Shown here one piece after another: positions 8,444 through 17,739 of a DNA stretch of 64,000 nt; the stretch's first letter is position 1, and each line of letters begins with the position of its first letter. A program made the position numbers and the translations under genes. The notes under the pieces are model-generated. The model made no database searches. It worked only from the letters and a program-made list of their open reading frames with translations, and was not told the origin of the DNA. The stretch spans positions 1,426,001 to 1,490,000 of the forward strand of contig NZ_CP108025.1 in NCBI RefSeq assembly GCF_041435095.1, given 5' to 3'. Origin of the DNA: Kitasatospora sp. NBC_00315. Its GTDB lineage: Bacteria; Actinomycetota; Actinomycetes; Streptomycetales; Streptomycetaceae.

Positions 8444-10041
8444 GCGGTTGCTCCAGGGACGGGGGCGATGTCGTCGGCCATGGCCAGGTTGAGGATGGTT
8501 TCTTCGGTGGCCTCGGTGCGGTCGAGTTCGCCGGTGATGCGGCCGTTCTGCATGACGAGGATGCGGTCGGCGAGTCCGAGGATTTCGGGGAGTTCGGAGG
8601 AGATGACGAGGATGGCGACGCCTTCCTCGGCGAGGTCGGCGATGATGCGGTAGATCTCGGCTTTGGCGCCGACGTCGATGCCGCGGGTCGGCTCGTCGAG
8701 GATCAGGACCTTGGGTTTGCGGGCGAGCCAGCGGGCGAGGACGACTTTCTGCTGGTTGCCGCCGGAGAGTTTGCGGACCTCGTGCTCGATGGAGGGGGTG
8801 CGCACGCGCAGGCGGTCGGTGTAGTGCTGGGCGAGTTCGCGTTCCGCGCCACGCTTGACGAAGCGCAGGCGGCTGAGTCGCTTCAGGACGACGGTGGAGG
8901 TGTTGTCGCGGATGGAGCGTTGCAGGAAGAGGGCCTGGGCCTTGCGTTCCTCGGGGGCGAGGCCAAGGCCTGCGCGGATGGCGGCGCCGGGGTTGCCGGA
9001 GGGCAGCCGCTGTCCGTCGAGGGTGACGGTGCCGCTGTGGACGGCCAGGTCGCCGGCGAGGGCGAGGGCGAGTTCGGAGCGGCCGGCGCCGATGAGTCCG
9101 GCGAGGCCGACGACCTCGCCGGCCCTGATCTGCAGGGTGACGTCGTGGACGGCGTCGGTGCTGACGTGCTGGACGTCCAGGACGAGGCGGTCGGTGGCGA
9201 CGTGTTCGCGGGTGAACATGGTGGACAGGTCGCGGCCGACCATGAGGCGCACCAGTTCGCCCTCGGTGGTGGTGGCCGCGTCCTGGACGCCGGCGAGTTC
9301 GCCGTCGCGCAGGACGGCGATGCGGTCGGCGAGCTGGAAGATCTCCTGCATGCGATGGGAGACGTAGATGACGGCGGTGCCCTCGTCGCGCAGGCGGCGG
9401 ATGAGGGCGAAGAGGGCGTCGACCTCGTGCTCGGAGAGGGAGGAGGTGGGTTCGTCGAAGGCGATGACCTTCGCCTCGCCGGCCAGGGCGCGCATGATCT
9501 CGACGAGCTGACGCTGGGCGGGGGTGAGGCGGGAGCCGATCGTGTCGGGGTCGAGGACCTTGTCGAAGCCGTAGCGGTGCAGGTCGGCGGTGATGCGCCG
9601 GCGCAGTTCGGTGCGGTCCAGGCGGCGTGCGGCGGTGCGGGGCAGGGAGCCCGCGTAGACGTTCTCCGCGACGGAGACGTGCGGGATGATCTCGGGTTCC
9701 TGCGGGATGATCCGGATACCGGCCCGGCGGGCGTCGGCGGGGGAGGCGAGGTCGATGCGCCGGCCGTCCAGGACGACGTGGCCGTCGGTGGGCTGGTGGT
9801 CACCCGTGAGAATCTTCAGCAGGGTCGACTTGCCCGCGCCGTTCTCGCCCATCAGGGCGGTCACCTGACCGGCCGGGAAGTCCAGGGTGACACCACCGAG
9901 AGCCTGCACCGGACCGAACCGCTTCGTGATCCCACGCACTGACGCGCCTGCGCCGCCGGTACCGGTACCAGTGGTGGCGCTGGCGGTGCTGTGGTCGGTG
10001 GGTGGTCGGGGATCCGGGTTCGAGCTGCGCGCTCTGCTCAT
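8440..10041 (-). CDS. Sugar ABC transporter ATP-binding protein, RbsA type (two ABC domains)
   Basis: A 533-aa tandem ATPase. The first half has Walker A GENGAGKST (about residue 69), signature LTPAQRQLVEI and Walker B VIAFDEPTSS. The second half has a degenerate Walker A GLIGAGRSE, a good signature LSGGNQQKV and Walker B VLILDEPT. One canonical and one degenerate site is usual for RbsA/MglA/AraG. The start ATG 10041 follows AGAGGTGAAG. It powers the coupled permease. A stable hairpin in the 103-nt gap behind the binding-protein gene probably sets lower expression of ATPase and permease than of binding protein. Confidence 0.92.
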   Translation of the reverse strand: MSRARSSNPDPRPPTDHSTASATTGTGTGGAGASVRGITKRFGPVQALGGVTLDFPAGQVTALMGENGAGKSTLLKILTGDHQPTDGHVVLDGRRIDLASPADARRAGIRIIPQEPEIIPHVSVAENVYAGSLPRTAARRLDRTELRRRITADLHRYGFDKVLDPDTIGSRLTPAQRQLVEIMRALAGEAKVIAFDEPTSSLSEHEVDALFALIRRLRDEGTAVIYVSHRMQEIFQLADRIAVLRDGELAGVQDAATTTEGELVRLMVGRDLSTMFTREHVATDRLVLDVQHVSTDAVHDVTLQIRAGEVVGLAGLIGAGRSELALALAGDLAVHSGTVTLDGQRLPSGNPGAAIRAGLGLAPEERKAQALFLQRSIRDNTSTVVLKRLSRLRFVKRGAERELAQHYTDRLRVRTPSIEHEVRKLSGGNQQKVVLARWLARKPKVLILDEPTRGIDVGAKAEIYRIIADLAEEGVAILVISSELPEILGLADRILVMQNGRITGELDRTEATEETILNLAMADDIAPVPGATA

Positions 10042-10084
10042 GGTGCTTCACCTCTGCAGGTCATACGGGAGGGTTGGTGGGTCT

Positions 10085-10124
10085 GCCGCCCCGGCCCGCG
10101 CGGGGGAATACGGGCCGGGGCGGC
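10085..10124 (-). terminator. Intercistronic hairpin (attenuator or mRNA stabiliser)
   Basis: A 14-bp stem (10085-10098 with 10111-10124) around a 12-nt loop, lying between the binding-protein gene and the ATPase gene. In sugar ABC operons such elements keep the binding-protein message more abundant than the downstream genes (known for malE-malF; inferred here). Confidence 0.6.
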
Positions 10125-10144
10125 GGTCATGGGGGGAGCCGGCG

Positions 10145-11185
10145 TCAGCTGCAGGTGACGCCGGAGGTCTTCCAGGTGGTGGCGTCGACCATGGTGGTGG
10201 GGGCGAAGGCCTCGGCGGGCATGTCCTTGCTGTTCTTGAGCTTGTCGTACATGGTCTGGACGGCGAGCGCTCCGACGTCCTTGCCGTTGATGAAGAGGGC
10301 GGCCTTCATGCCGGAGGGCTTGGTGCCGCTCCAGTCCTTGCAGGCGAGGTAAGCGCCGAGGCCGACGCCGACGACGTTGTCGGCGCTGACGCCGGCGTTC
10401 TCCAGTGCGGTGACGCCGCCCTGGACGTTCTCGTCGTTGCAGCCCCACACCACCCAGTGCTTCACGCCGGCGTTGGCGGTGATCGTCGCGGCGATCTTGT
10501 CCTGTGCGCCGGTGGGGGTGTTGTCGGTGGCGACGTCGATGTTCTGGACGCCGGTGACGGCCGCACCGAAGGCGTCCTTGGCGGCCTTGACGCGGTCGCC
10601 GCAGACGGTGACGTCCTGCTTCCACGCGGAGATGGTGCGGGTCTCGGCGGGGTTCCAGCCGGCCTTCTGGTACTCGGCGGCGGCGCGCTTGCCGACCTCG
10701 CCGCCCATCTGCGACCCGGAGAAGCCGATCCGCGGCACCAGGTCGCTCTTCGCGCAGGCGGACGGGTCCGGGCCGGTGGTGCAGATCTGGTCGTCGGAGG
10801 TCAGCAACGCCACCTTGCCGTCCTTCGCGGTCTGCACGACCTGCGGGCCCACCGCCGGGTCCGGCACCACGATGATGATGCCGTTGCTCTTCTGCGCGAC
10901 GGCGGACTGCACCTCGCTGATGGTCTTGTTCGCGTCGTTGCCCAGGTTGACGACCTTCAGGTCCACCCCCAGCTCGGCCGCCTTCGCCTTCGCACCGGCC
11001 GCCTCACCGACGAAGTACTCCTGGTCACCCTGCTTCTGCAGGTACGTCATCGAGATCTTGCCGGACACCGGGGCCGCCGGGGCGTCCGCACTCGTCGCCT
11101 CCTTACCGGTGGAACAGGCGGTGGTGAGACCCAGGGCGAGCAGCAGGGCCGCCGCTGCGGCGGAACGGCTGGTGGTACGGGACAT
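10145..11185 (-). CDS. Sugar ABC transporter substrate-binding lipoprotein, RbsB type
   Basis: A 346-aa Peripla_BP_4 protein. ATG 11185 is chosen because GGAG lies 6 nt upstream and a lipoprotein signal follows directly: a hydrophobic stretch ending TTAC with Cys at about residue 24. The mature part carries alternating beta/alpha segments typical of periplasmic sugar receptors (IIIVVPDPAVGP, WVVWGCNDENVQGG). It has four or more extra Cys residues (for example ICTTGPDPSAC), suggesting disulfides in the exported domain. First gene of the leftward CUT2 operon; its promoter region lies at 11346-11422. Confidence 0.9.
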   Translation of the reverse strand: MSRTTSRSAAAAALLLALGLTTACSTGKEATSADAPAAPVSGKISMTYLQKQGDQEYFVGEAAGAKAKAAELGVDLKVVNLGNDANKTISEVQSAVAQKSNGIIIVVPDPAVGPQVVQTAKDGKVALLTSDDQICTTGPDPSACAKSDLVPRIGFSGSQMGGEVGKRAAAEYQKAGWNPAETRTISAWKQDVTVCGDRVKAAKDAFGAAVTGVQNIDVATDNTPTGAQDKIAATITANAGVKHWVVWGCNDENVQGGVTALENAGVSADNVVGVGLGAYLACKDWSGTKPSGMKAALFINGKDVGALAVQTMYDKLKNSKDMPAEAFAPTTMVDATTWKTSGVTCS

Positions 11186-11345
11186 GGGGAGCTCCTTCGG
11201 GGCCACACCCGTGGCGGTCGGTGCCGTAGGGGGTGTGGGTGGTGTGAGGGCGGCGCGGGCCGGGGGCGTGCGACGGGGAGGAAGGGAAGCACGCCGGGAG
11301 GGTGGATGGTACGGCCCAGGGGTGGTGGGTTCACTCACTCGTGGT

Positions 11346-11422
11346 TCAAACGTAAACCATCAGAATCAAACACTTACGAACGCGATGGGGATATGACACC
11401 CCCGTTACGGAAGCCGCGTCAA
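11346..11422 (-). promoter_or_regulatory. Candidate promoter and GTTTGA direct repeats of the Rbs-type operon
   Basis: On the minus strand a TTGACG -35-like hexamer lies at 11422-11417. About 45 nt further come two GTTTGA half-sites 20 bp apart (11371-11366 and 11351-11346), the first within TGTTTGATTCTG. The near-identical 12-mer TGTTTGATTATG overlaps the pgm promoter, so both may bind the same regulator. The binding factor is unknown; the DeoR protein encoded at 23201-24013 is one candidate. Confidence 0.4.
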
Positions 11423-11943
11423 GGGCCCGGGGAAGCCGAGACGCCCTTGTGATGTTTGCGCAACCTTGACCGGGCGCCCCGGCCCGGCCCCCGACGGGCG
11501 GATCCGGCCACCTGCGGCGCTGCCCCGTTCACCGCACGGAACCCCGTCCGCCCTCCGTCCAGCAGGGCCTGACCCCGGCCCGCCACTCGACAGGTGTGTG
11601 CGCAGCCACAGTAGGAGTCGGGCTCCGCCGGCGTCGGGACGTGTCGATGGTTTCCGGTTGAACGACTTGTCGGCGCCCATGGAGGCCCGGGCCTCGTCCG
11701 ACCGACGCCCCCGAACGACGCCCCCGAACGACAACTCCGAACGACAACCCCCGCCGACTGCCGACCGACTGCCGGGTGACGCGCCCGCCGTCACGGCGCG
11801 ACCACCGCGGACGGCGGACGGCCGGAGCACCGCGCCGTTCACGGCCGATCCCGCCCCGCACAGCCCGGACCGGCATCGCCCCGGACTCCTGAGCACCGGC
11901 ACCCGGACTGTCCCCCGAACCTGCGCCGGGTCGGCAGAAACCC

Positions 11944-12000
11944 TTGACACCGCCGAGATGCGCTCCGAAACTCTCACTCGGCTACTTGTTTGCGCCAACA
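11944..12000 (+). promoter_or_regulatory. Promoter plus LacI-type operator of the first GH43 gene
   Basis: TTGACA (11944-11949), 17-bp spacer, GAAACT (11967-11972), then the palindrome TGTTTGCGCCAACA (11987-12000) 14 bp later, covering about +7 to +20. The same arrangement occurs at 17740, 26609 (minus), 26842 and 38014. The predicted start lies about 400 nt before the GTG of the gene. Confidence 0.65.
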
Positions 12001-12381
12001 TGGCAATCCGCCGCAAGGATGCGACAAGTCGTCAGGTCCCGGCCGACTCCCTGGACAGGAGGAAGCGGGGACACCGGGCGGCACATCACCCCCCACCGCC
12101 CCGCGCATGCCCACCCCGGCCCTGGCCCCGCCGGCGGACGCCTCACCTACGCCGGCCGGCCGGGACAGGGCCCATCACATCCGGCCGGCCGGCCGGCTCA
12201 TCCCCCACCCAGATAGCAGAGGCGAAGAATCGCCCGGCCTCCTCTTCCCCCGCACGGGCCGCAGAGGAAACCGGAGCCTTTCTCCGCCGGTCCGACCACC
12301 CACGTGACCCCCCGGCATGTTCGCGCTGCCGTCTCACCTGGTGCCATCGGACCAGCACAAGAGAGCAGAGGTAGCAGAACC

Positions 12382-13830
12382 GTGCCGCGACTCAGATCCA
12401 TCCTCTTCCCCACCCTTCTCGCCCTGGTCCTCCCCCTCCTCGGCGGTGTCGGCACAGCCCACGCCGCCGTGTCGACCGTCACCAGCGGCACCCAGTTCGC
12501 CGACACCACCGGAAGTCCGGTCCAGGCGCACGGCGGCGGTGTCATCAAGGTCGGCCAGTACTACTACTGGTTCGGTGAGGACCGCAACGCCGACAACACG
12601 TTCCACTACGTCTCGGCGTACCGCTCCACCGACCTGAAGACGTGGGAGTTCCGCAAGCACGTCCTGACCGTGGCCAGCAGCGCCGAACTCGCCGCCGGCG
12701 CCAACATCGAGCGGCCCAAGGTCATCTTCAACAGCACCACCAACCAGTTCGTGATGTGGATGCACAAGGAGGGCAGCAGCACCGACTACAGCGAGGGCAG
12801 GGTCGCGGTCGCCACCTCCAGCTCGGTCGACGGCGACTACAGCTACCAGGGCAGCTTCCGGCCGCTGGGCTACGACTCGCGCGACATGACGCTGTACAAG
12901 GACGACGACGGCACCGCCTACCTGCTCTCGTCCTCCAACGGGAACGCGGACCTGCACATCTACCGGCTGAGCGCCGACTACCTCACGGCGGAGGCCCTGG
13001 TCGCCAGCCCGTCCAACGGGCAGTGGCGCGAAGCCCCGGCGCTGTTCAAGCGGGGCGGTGTCTACTTCCTGCTGACCTCCAGCGCCACCGGCTGGTCCCC
13101 CAACCAGCAGCAGTACCAGACGGCCACCAGCATCACCGGTTCCTGGAGCTGGCTGCAGAACGCCGGCGACCCCACCACCTACCGCAGCCAGACCGCGTAC
13201 GTCCTGCCCGTCCAGGGCACGGCCGGCACGGGCTACCTGTACATGGGTGACCGCTGGGGCAACTCCATGGGCGGCACGGTCAACGACTCGCAGTACGTCT
13301 GGTCGAACCTCAAGTTCCCGACCAGCACCACGCTGACGATGGACTACTCGCCGCAGGTCGCGATCGACACCGCCGCCGGCACCGTCGCTTCCGTGGGCGG
13401 CCCCTGGGAGAGCATCAGCGCCGCCAACAGCGGCAAGTGCGCCGACGTCGCGGACTACTCCTTCGCGCAGTCGTCGCAGGTCATCCAGTGGGGCTGTGGC
13501 GCGGGGGCGAACCAGAACTTCTGGTTCAAGAGCCTCGGCACCACCGGCTACGTGCAGATCATCGCCCGGCACAGCGGCAAGTGCCTGGAGGTGGACGGCG
13601 CCTCCACCGCGGACGGTGCGGCCGTCGTCCAGAACACCTGCACCAGCGCCACCTCCCAGCAGTGGAAGGTCCAGAAGATCACCGGCACCACCACGTACGT
13701 CAAGCTCGTCGCGCGCCACAGCTCCAAGTGCCTCGACGTCACCAACCAGTCGACCGCGGACGGCACCGCGCTGGAGCAGTGGACCTGCAACACCGGCACC
13801 AACCAGCAGTGGCACCGCGCCACCGTCTGA
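12382..13830 (+). CDS. Secreted GH43 (subfamily 24-like) exo-beta-1,3-galactanase with CBM13
   Basis: 482 aa. GTG 12382 follows AGAGG and opens a signal peptide ending AHAA near residue 30. The GH43 domain (about 35-335) begins with QAHGGGVIKV and YYYWFGEDRN, typical of exo-beta-1,3-galactanases. By comparison with the characterised Phanerochaete enzyme, Asp168 (SRDMTL) is the modulator, Glu217 (WREAPA) the general acid and Gln270 (RSQTAY) takes the place of the missing base. A ricin-type CBM13 (about 345-482) follows, with repeated GKC and QQW motifs. It trims galactose units from the beta-1,3-galactan backbone of arabinogalactan, bypassing side chains. The domain layout matches the S. avermitilis Sa1,3Gal43A type. 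A terminator hairpin separates it from the GH30 gene. Confidence 0.88.
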   Translation: MPRLRSILFPTLLALVLPLLGGVGTAHAAVSTVTSGTQFADTTGSPVQAHGGGVIKVGQYYYWFGEDRNADNTFHYVSAYRSTDLKTWEFRKHVLTVASSAELAAGANIERPKVIFNSTTNQFVMWMHKEGSSTDYSEGRVAVATSSSVDGDYSYQGSFRPLGYDSRDMTLYKDDDGTAYLLSSSNGNADLHIYRLSADYLTAEALVASPSNGQWREAPALFKRGGVYFLLTSSATGWSPNQQQYQTATSITGSWSWLQNAGDPTTYRSQTAYVLPVQGTAGTGYLYMGDRWGNSMGGTVNDSQYVWSNLKFPTSTTLTMDYSPQVAIDTAAGTVASVGGPWESISAANSGKCADVADYSFAQSSQVIQWGCGAGANQNFWFKSLGTTGYVQIIARHSGKCLEVDGASTADGAAVVQNTCTSATSQQWKVQKITGTTTYVKLVARHSSKCLDVTNQSTADGTALEQWTCNTGTNQQWHRATV

Positions 13831-13909
13831 CCGTCTGACCGGCTGACCACCGCTCGGCCGGCTGACCGGCACACCCGTCAGGCCGTCAGGCTCACCCTTC
13901 TCGCACCGA

Positions 13910-13943
13910 CACGCCCCTCCCCTCTCCCGACGGGAGGGGCGTG
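13910..13943 (+). terminator. Hairpin terminator after the first GH43 gene
   Basis: A 12-bp stem (13910-13921 with 13932-13943) and 10-nt loop. It lies 79 nt after the stop and just before the GH30 leader, so read-through may be partial. Confidence 0.6.
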
Positions 13944-14018
13944 CCGTCTGCCTGCCCTGATCCGGCCGGTCCACACCGGTCCACCCGTCCCCACCCGTCC
14001 CGACCCCCGGAGATTCCC

Positions 14019-16439
14019 GTGTTCCACACACGCAAGAGATCTGCTCCAGGCTCACGCAGAGGCCGTACCAGCCTCGGCGCCGCGGTGCTCGCCACCGCCT
14101 CGCTCGTCGCGAGCGGCCTCACGGCCCAGCCCGCGGCGGCCGACCCGAACGCGGCCGTGCTGTCCGTCCGGCTGGATCCGAGCTACCAGCAGGCGCCGTT
14201 CCAGGGCTGGGGCACGGCGCTGGCCTGGTTCGCCAACGTGACCGGCGGCTGGCCCGACGCGCAGCGCAACCAACTGGCCGACGACCTCTACGGTGCGAAC
14301 GGCCTCGGCTTCACCGTGGCCCGCTACAACATCGGCGGCGGCGACAGCCCCGAGACGCAGCCGTACCTGCGCCCCGGCGCGGCCGTCCCCGGCTACTGGA
14401 ACCGGCCCGGCCCCGAAACCCCCGACTGGTGGAACCCCGCCGACCCGGCCGACTGGAACCCGAACGCCGACGCCAACCAGCGGTGGTGGCTCCAGGCGGC
14501 CAAGGCCCGCGGGGCGGACACCTTCGAGGCGTTCTCCAACTCGGCGCCGTACTTCATGACCAACAGCGGCCTCGTCTCGGGCGCCGTCAACAGCTGGGAG
14601 GACAACCTCCGTTCCGACCAGTACGACCGCTTCGCGACGTATCTCGCCGGCGCGGTCAAGCGCGTGCAGGCCTCCACCGGCGTCACCTTCAACGCCCTCT
14701 CCCCCATCAACGAACCGAACACAACCTACTGGCACGCCGGCGGCCCTCAGGAGGGCTCCCACTGGGAACCCGCCTCCCAGGCGCACATGATCACCAGCAC
14801 CCGCACCGCCCTCACCGCGGCCGGGCTCAGCACCCCGGTCGCCGCGATGGACGAGACCAACCCCGACATGTTCCGCACCGACTGGGACTCCTACGCGGCC
14901 TCGGTCCGGACGGCCGTCGGCAAGCTGAACACGCACACGTACAGCACCGGCGGCCGTACCGGCGCGCGTGACGTCGCCAAGGGCGCCCACACCCCGCTGT
15001 GGATGTCGGAGGTCGACCTCGGAGGCAGCGTCGGGCAGAGCTTCACCGACATGACCCCGGCGATCGAGTTCGCCCAGCACATCAACGGCGACATCAGGGA
15101 GCTGGAGCCCAGCGCCTGGGTCATGTGGCAGGCCGTCGAGGACTACGAGAACATGACGCCCGCCCACGAGAACTCCAACTGGGGCCTGATCCAGACCGAC
15201 CTCACCCCGGCCGACCCGGCCGTCGAGCCGCTGCGCAAGAACAAGAAGTACTGGGCCATGGCCAACTACAGCCGCTTCATCCGGCCCGGTGCCCGCGTCA
15301 TCGACACCGACTCGGACGGCACGCTCGCCGCGCTGCGGCCGAACGGCGGCGCGGTCGTGGTCCACACCAACTCCACGAACGCGCCCCAGACCGTGACGAT
15401 CGACCTCGCCGGCTTCCAGAGCGTCGACAGCACCGTGCCGGTGCAGCGGTACACCACCGACGCCACCAAAGACCTCCAGCGTGACGCCGACCTGAGTACC
15501 ACCGCCGCCAAGACCCTCACCACCACGGTGAGCCCCGGCTCGGTCACCACCTTCGTCATCCCCGGCGCGACCGGCGTCGACACCACCGCCGCGACCGCGC
15601 CGACCGGCGCCGCCCGCCAGCTGCTCAACGACAACAGCGGCATGGCCCTCGCCGTCGGCTCGACCAACAAGAGCCCGCTGACCCAGCGGACCTCGAACAG
15701 CTCCGACAGCGCCCAGCAGTGGACCTTCGCCAAGATCTCCGGCGGCTGGAACAGCACCGCCGCGTACCGCCTCACGAACACCAAGTACGGCAAGGCGCTC
15801 GCGGTCAGCGGTGACGCGCTCACCCTCGTCACGCCCGGTACGACTGCGGCGCAGCTCTGGATGCTCTCCACCACCGGGGACGGCCACAACACGCTGATCA
15901 ACAGCTCGACCGGCAAGCTGCTCGACGTCTCGAACGCCGCCACCAACGACGGAGCGGCGGTGGCCACCTACCAGCCCACCACCGGCAGCAACCAGTCCTG
16001 GAAGCTCCGCAGCACCGCCCCGGACACCTGGAACGTGCTGCGCATGCGGAACAGCAACAAGTGCACGGACGTCTCGGGTGCCTCCACCACGGCCGGCGCC
16101 GCCGCCGTCCAGTACACCTGCGGCACCGCCACGAACCAGCAGTGGACCATGCGGCCCGCGAGCCCCGGCTACGTCAACGTCGTGGTCCGGCACACCGGGC
16201 AGTGCCTGGACGTCGCCGGCATCTCGACCGCCGACAACGCCCCGCTCGTGCAGTACCCCTGCAACGGCGGCAGCAACCAGGAGTGGTCGGTCCGGACCAC
16301 CGCGACGGGCTACCTCACGCTGGTGGCGCGACACAGCGGCAAGTGCCTGGACGTCTCCGGTGCCTCCACGGCCGACAGCGCCGCGCTCGTGCAGTCCGCG
16401 TGCACCGCGAGCAGCAGCCAGCAGGTCCACATCGGCTGA
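14019..16439 (+). CDS. Secreted GH30 endo-beta-1,6-galactanase-like enzyme with ricin-type domains
   Basis: 806 aa. GTG 14019 is preceded by CCCGGAG and starts a signal peptide ending AAADP near residue 43. The GH30 (beta/alpha)8 catalytic domain covers about residues 45-510: acid/base Glu232 in SPINEPNT and nucleophile Glu331 in LWMSEVDLGGS. Two ricin-type (CBM13-like) domains fill the C-terminus, about 528-665 and 670-806; the second has repeated CLDV and NQxW motifs. The organisation matches the S. avermitilis beta-1,6-galactanase (formerly GH5, now GH30). It probably cuts beta-1,6-galactan side chains of arabinogalactan outside the cell and works with the GH43 enzymes. Another GH30 specificity cannot be excluded. 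Confidence 0.85.
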   Translation: MFHTRKRSAPGSRRGRTSLGAAVLATASLVASGLTAQPAAADPNAAVLSVRLDPSYQQAPFQGWGTALAWFANVTGGWPDAQRNQLADDLYGANGLGFTVARYNIGGGDSPETQPYLRPGAAVPGYWNRPGPETPDWWNPADPADWNPNADANQRWWLQAAKARGADTFEAFSNSAPYFMTNSGLVSGAVNSWEDNLRSDQYDRFATYLAGAVKRVQASTGVTFNALSPINEPNTTYWHAGGPQEGSHWEPASQAHMITSTRTALTAAGLSTPVAAMDETNPDMFRTDWDSYAASVRTAVGKLNTHTYSTGGRTGARDVAKGAHTPLWMSEVDLGGSVGQSFTDMTPAIEFAQHINGDIRELEPSAWVMWQAVEDYENMTPAHENSNWGLIQTDLTPADPAVEPLRKNKKYWAMANYSRFIRPGARVIDTDSDGTLAALRPNGGAVVVHTNSTNAPQTVTIDLAGFQSVDSTVPVQRYTTDATKDLQRDADLSTTAAKTLTTTVSPGSVTTFVIPGATGVDTTAATAPTGAARQLLNDNSGMALAVGSTNKSPLTQRTSNSSDSAQQWTFAKISGGWNSTAAYRLTNTKYGKALAVSGDALTLVTPGTTAAQLWMLSTTGDGHNTLINSSTGKLLDVSNAATNDGAAVATYQPTTGSNQSWKLRSTAPDTWNVLRMRNSNKCTDVSGASTTAGAAAVQYTCGTATNQQWTMRPASPGYVNVVVRHTGQCLDVAGISTADNAPLVQYPCNGGSNQEWSVRTTATGYLTLVARHSGKCLDVSGASTADSAALVQSACTASSSQQVHIG

Positions 16440-16448
16440 CAACACCGG

Positions 16449-16484
16449 GCTGCCGGGGGCGGTCTCATCGACGCCCCCGGCAGC
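16449..16484. terminator. Bidirectional terminator between GH30 and lacI-family genes
   Basis: A 13-bp stem, arms 16449-16461 and 16472-16484, with a 10-nt loop, in the 57-bp gap between convergent genes. Confidence 0.75.
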
Positions 16485-16496
16485 CTGCTGCCCGGC

Positions 16497-17579
16497 TCAC
16501 GCCCGCGCGGCACCCGGGCACGGCCCGGAGCTGGCGCGGACCACCAGCTCCGGAGAGACGGTGATGACCTGATTGGTCCGTGCGCCGCCGTGGCTGTCGA
16601 TCTGGTTGAGCAGGAGGGCCACACACTGGCGGCCCACCTCCTCGAAGTCCTGCCGGACGGTGCTGAGGGGCGGCCCGAAGTACGCCGACTCGGGGACGTC
16701 GTCGAAGCCCACCACGCTCACGTCCTGCGGCACCCGGCGACCCGCCTCACGCAGCGCGAGCATGAGCCCGAGGGCCATGTGGTCGTTCGCCGCGAAGACG
16801 GCCGTGACCTCGGGGCGAGCCGCGAGCACCTTGCCGATCCGGTGGCCCGACTCGGCGGTCCAGTCCCCCAGTTCGAGCGCCGGGACGGGAGCGCCCGCGG
16901 CCTTCAGGGTGGCGTGCCAGGCGGCGGCCCGGCGGCGTGCGGCGTACGAGTCCTGGGGGCCGCCGACGTGCCAGACGGTGCGGTGCCCGAGGTCGAGGAG
17001 GTGCTGCGTCGCGGCGCTCGCCCCGGCCGCCTGGTCGGTGTCGACGGCCGGGAACCGGTGCTCGGGGTCGCCGTCCGCGACGACCACGGGCACCCCGGTG
17101 GAGACGCTGAAGCCCGGCCGGTCGAGGATCTGCGCCTCGATCACGACGAGGCCGTCCACCGCCTGGTCGGTCAACTGGCGGACGGCCTGCTGCACCGCGT
17201 CCTCGGTCTGTGCCTCGGCGCACACGATGTTCACCGAGTAGCCGGCCGCCTGCGCGGCCCGGGAGATGGCGGCGAGCGTGCGGGCGTTGCCGTGCGCACT
17301 CAGGTCGAACATCACCACGCCGAGCACGTGGAACCGCCCGAGGGTGAGGGCGCGGGCCGCGCTGTTGCGCTGGTAGCCCAGTATCCGCATCGCCGACAGG
17401 ACCTTCTCGCGGGTCTCCGGCTCCACGTTGGAGCGGCCGTTGGCGACCCGCGAGACCGTCTGGGAGGACACCCCCGCCAGTGAGGCGACATCGGCCTGCG
17501 AGGCGGGCCGTCGCTTGCCCTCCGCAGCCGGTCCGGGACGGTCGACCTCCGCGTCCACGGGCTTCCCCCTGTGATCCAT
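16497..17579 (-). CDS. LacI-family transcriptional regulator (candidate regulator of the galactanase genes)
   Basis: A 360-aa repressor, ATG 17579. The helix-turn-helix is at about residues 27-45 (SQADVASLAGVSSQTVSRVANG), with the hinge helix NSAARALTLGR near 72-82 that places a Leu in the minor groove. A Peripla_BP_3 ligand domain follows (ANDHMALGLMLALREAGRR; SVVGFDDVPES). It is divergent from the CUT1 transporter operon. A palindrome TGTCTGCGCGAACA sits 15 bp before its start, and variants sit at five other promoters, which suggests autoregulation and control of a regulon. The inducer is unknown; a galacto- or arabino-oligosaccharide is plausible. Confidence 0.9.
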   Translation of the reverse strand: MDHRGKPVDAEVDRPGPAAEGKRRPASQADVASLAGVSSQTVSRVANGRSNVEPETREKVLSAMRILGYQRNSAARALTLGRFHVLGVVMFDLSAHGNARTLAAISRAAQAAGYSVNIVCAEAQTEDAVQQAVRQLTDQAVDGLVVIEAQILDRPGFSVSTGVPVVVADGDPEHRFPAVDTDQAAGASAATQHLLDLGHRTVWHVGGPQDSYAARRRAAAWHATLKAAGAPVPALELGDWTAESGHRIGKVLAARPEVTAVFAANDHMALGLMLALREAGRRVPQDVSVVGFDDVPESAYFGPPLSTVRQDFEEVGRQCVALLLNQIDSHGGARTNQVITVSPELVVRASSGPCPGAARA

Positions 17580-17593
17580 GAGCTCCTCCTACG

Positions 17594-17607
17594 TGTCTGC
17601 GCGAACA
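17594..17607. promoter_or_regulatory. LacI-type operator before the regulator's own gene
   Basis: TGTCTGCGCGAACA, a near-palindrome with central GCGC, 15 bp upstream of the lacI-family ATG and next to a possible TTGATC -35 box on the minus strand. It fits autorepression. Confidence 0.6.
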
Positions 17608-17739
17608 TATTAACCCCCAGTAACCCGGGCCCGATCAAGGGGGGGGGTCGGCCTGTGCGGACGGGCGCCGGGCGGCTCTCCCCCGCGTCAACGCGGCAGA
17701 CACGCGCAGGTAACGATGCCGCAACTCGGCGGCAAGGCC

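Larger units (their letters stand above)
11186..12381. other. Long intergenic region between the Rbs-type operon and GH43 (divergent promoters)
   Basis: No gene is supported across about 1.2 kb; open frames are Pro/Arg-rich and lack ribosome-binding sites. It contains the leftward transporter promoter, the rightward GH43 promoter-operator, a weaker operator-like site at 11453-11466 (TGTTTGCGCAACCT), and three short CGAACGAC repeats near 11711-11744. Confidence 0.6.

Noticed and set aside
12318..12331. TGTTCGCGCTGCCG as another LacI-type operator
   Set aside because: Only the left half matches; no TTGAC box at the usual distance.
11466..12374. 302-codon open frame between the Rbs-type operon and GH43
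   Set aside because: Pro/Arg-rich GC-driven composition, no ribosome site, and it covers the promoter-operator at 11944-12000.
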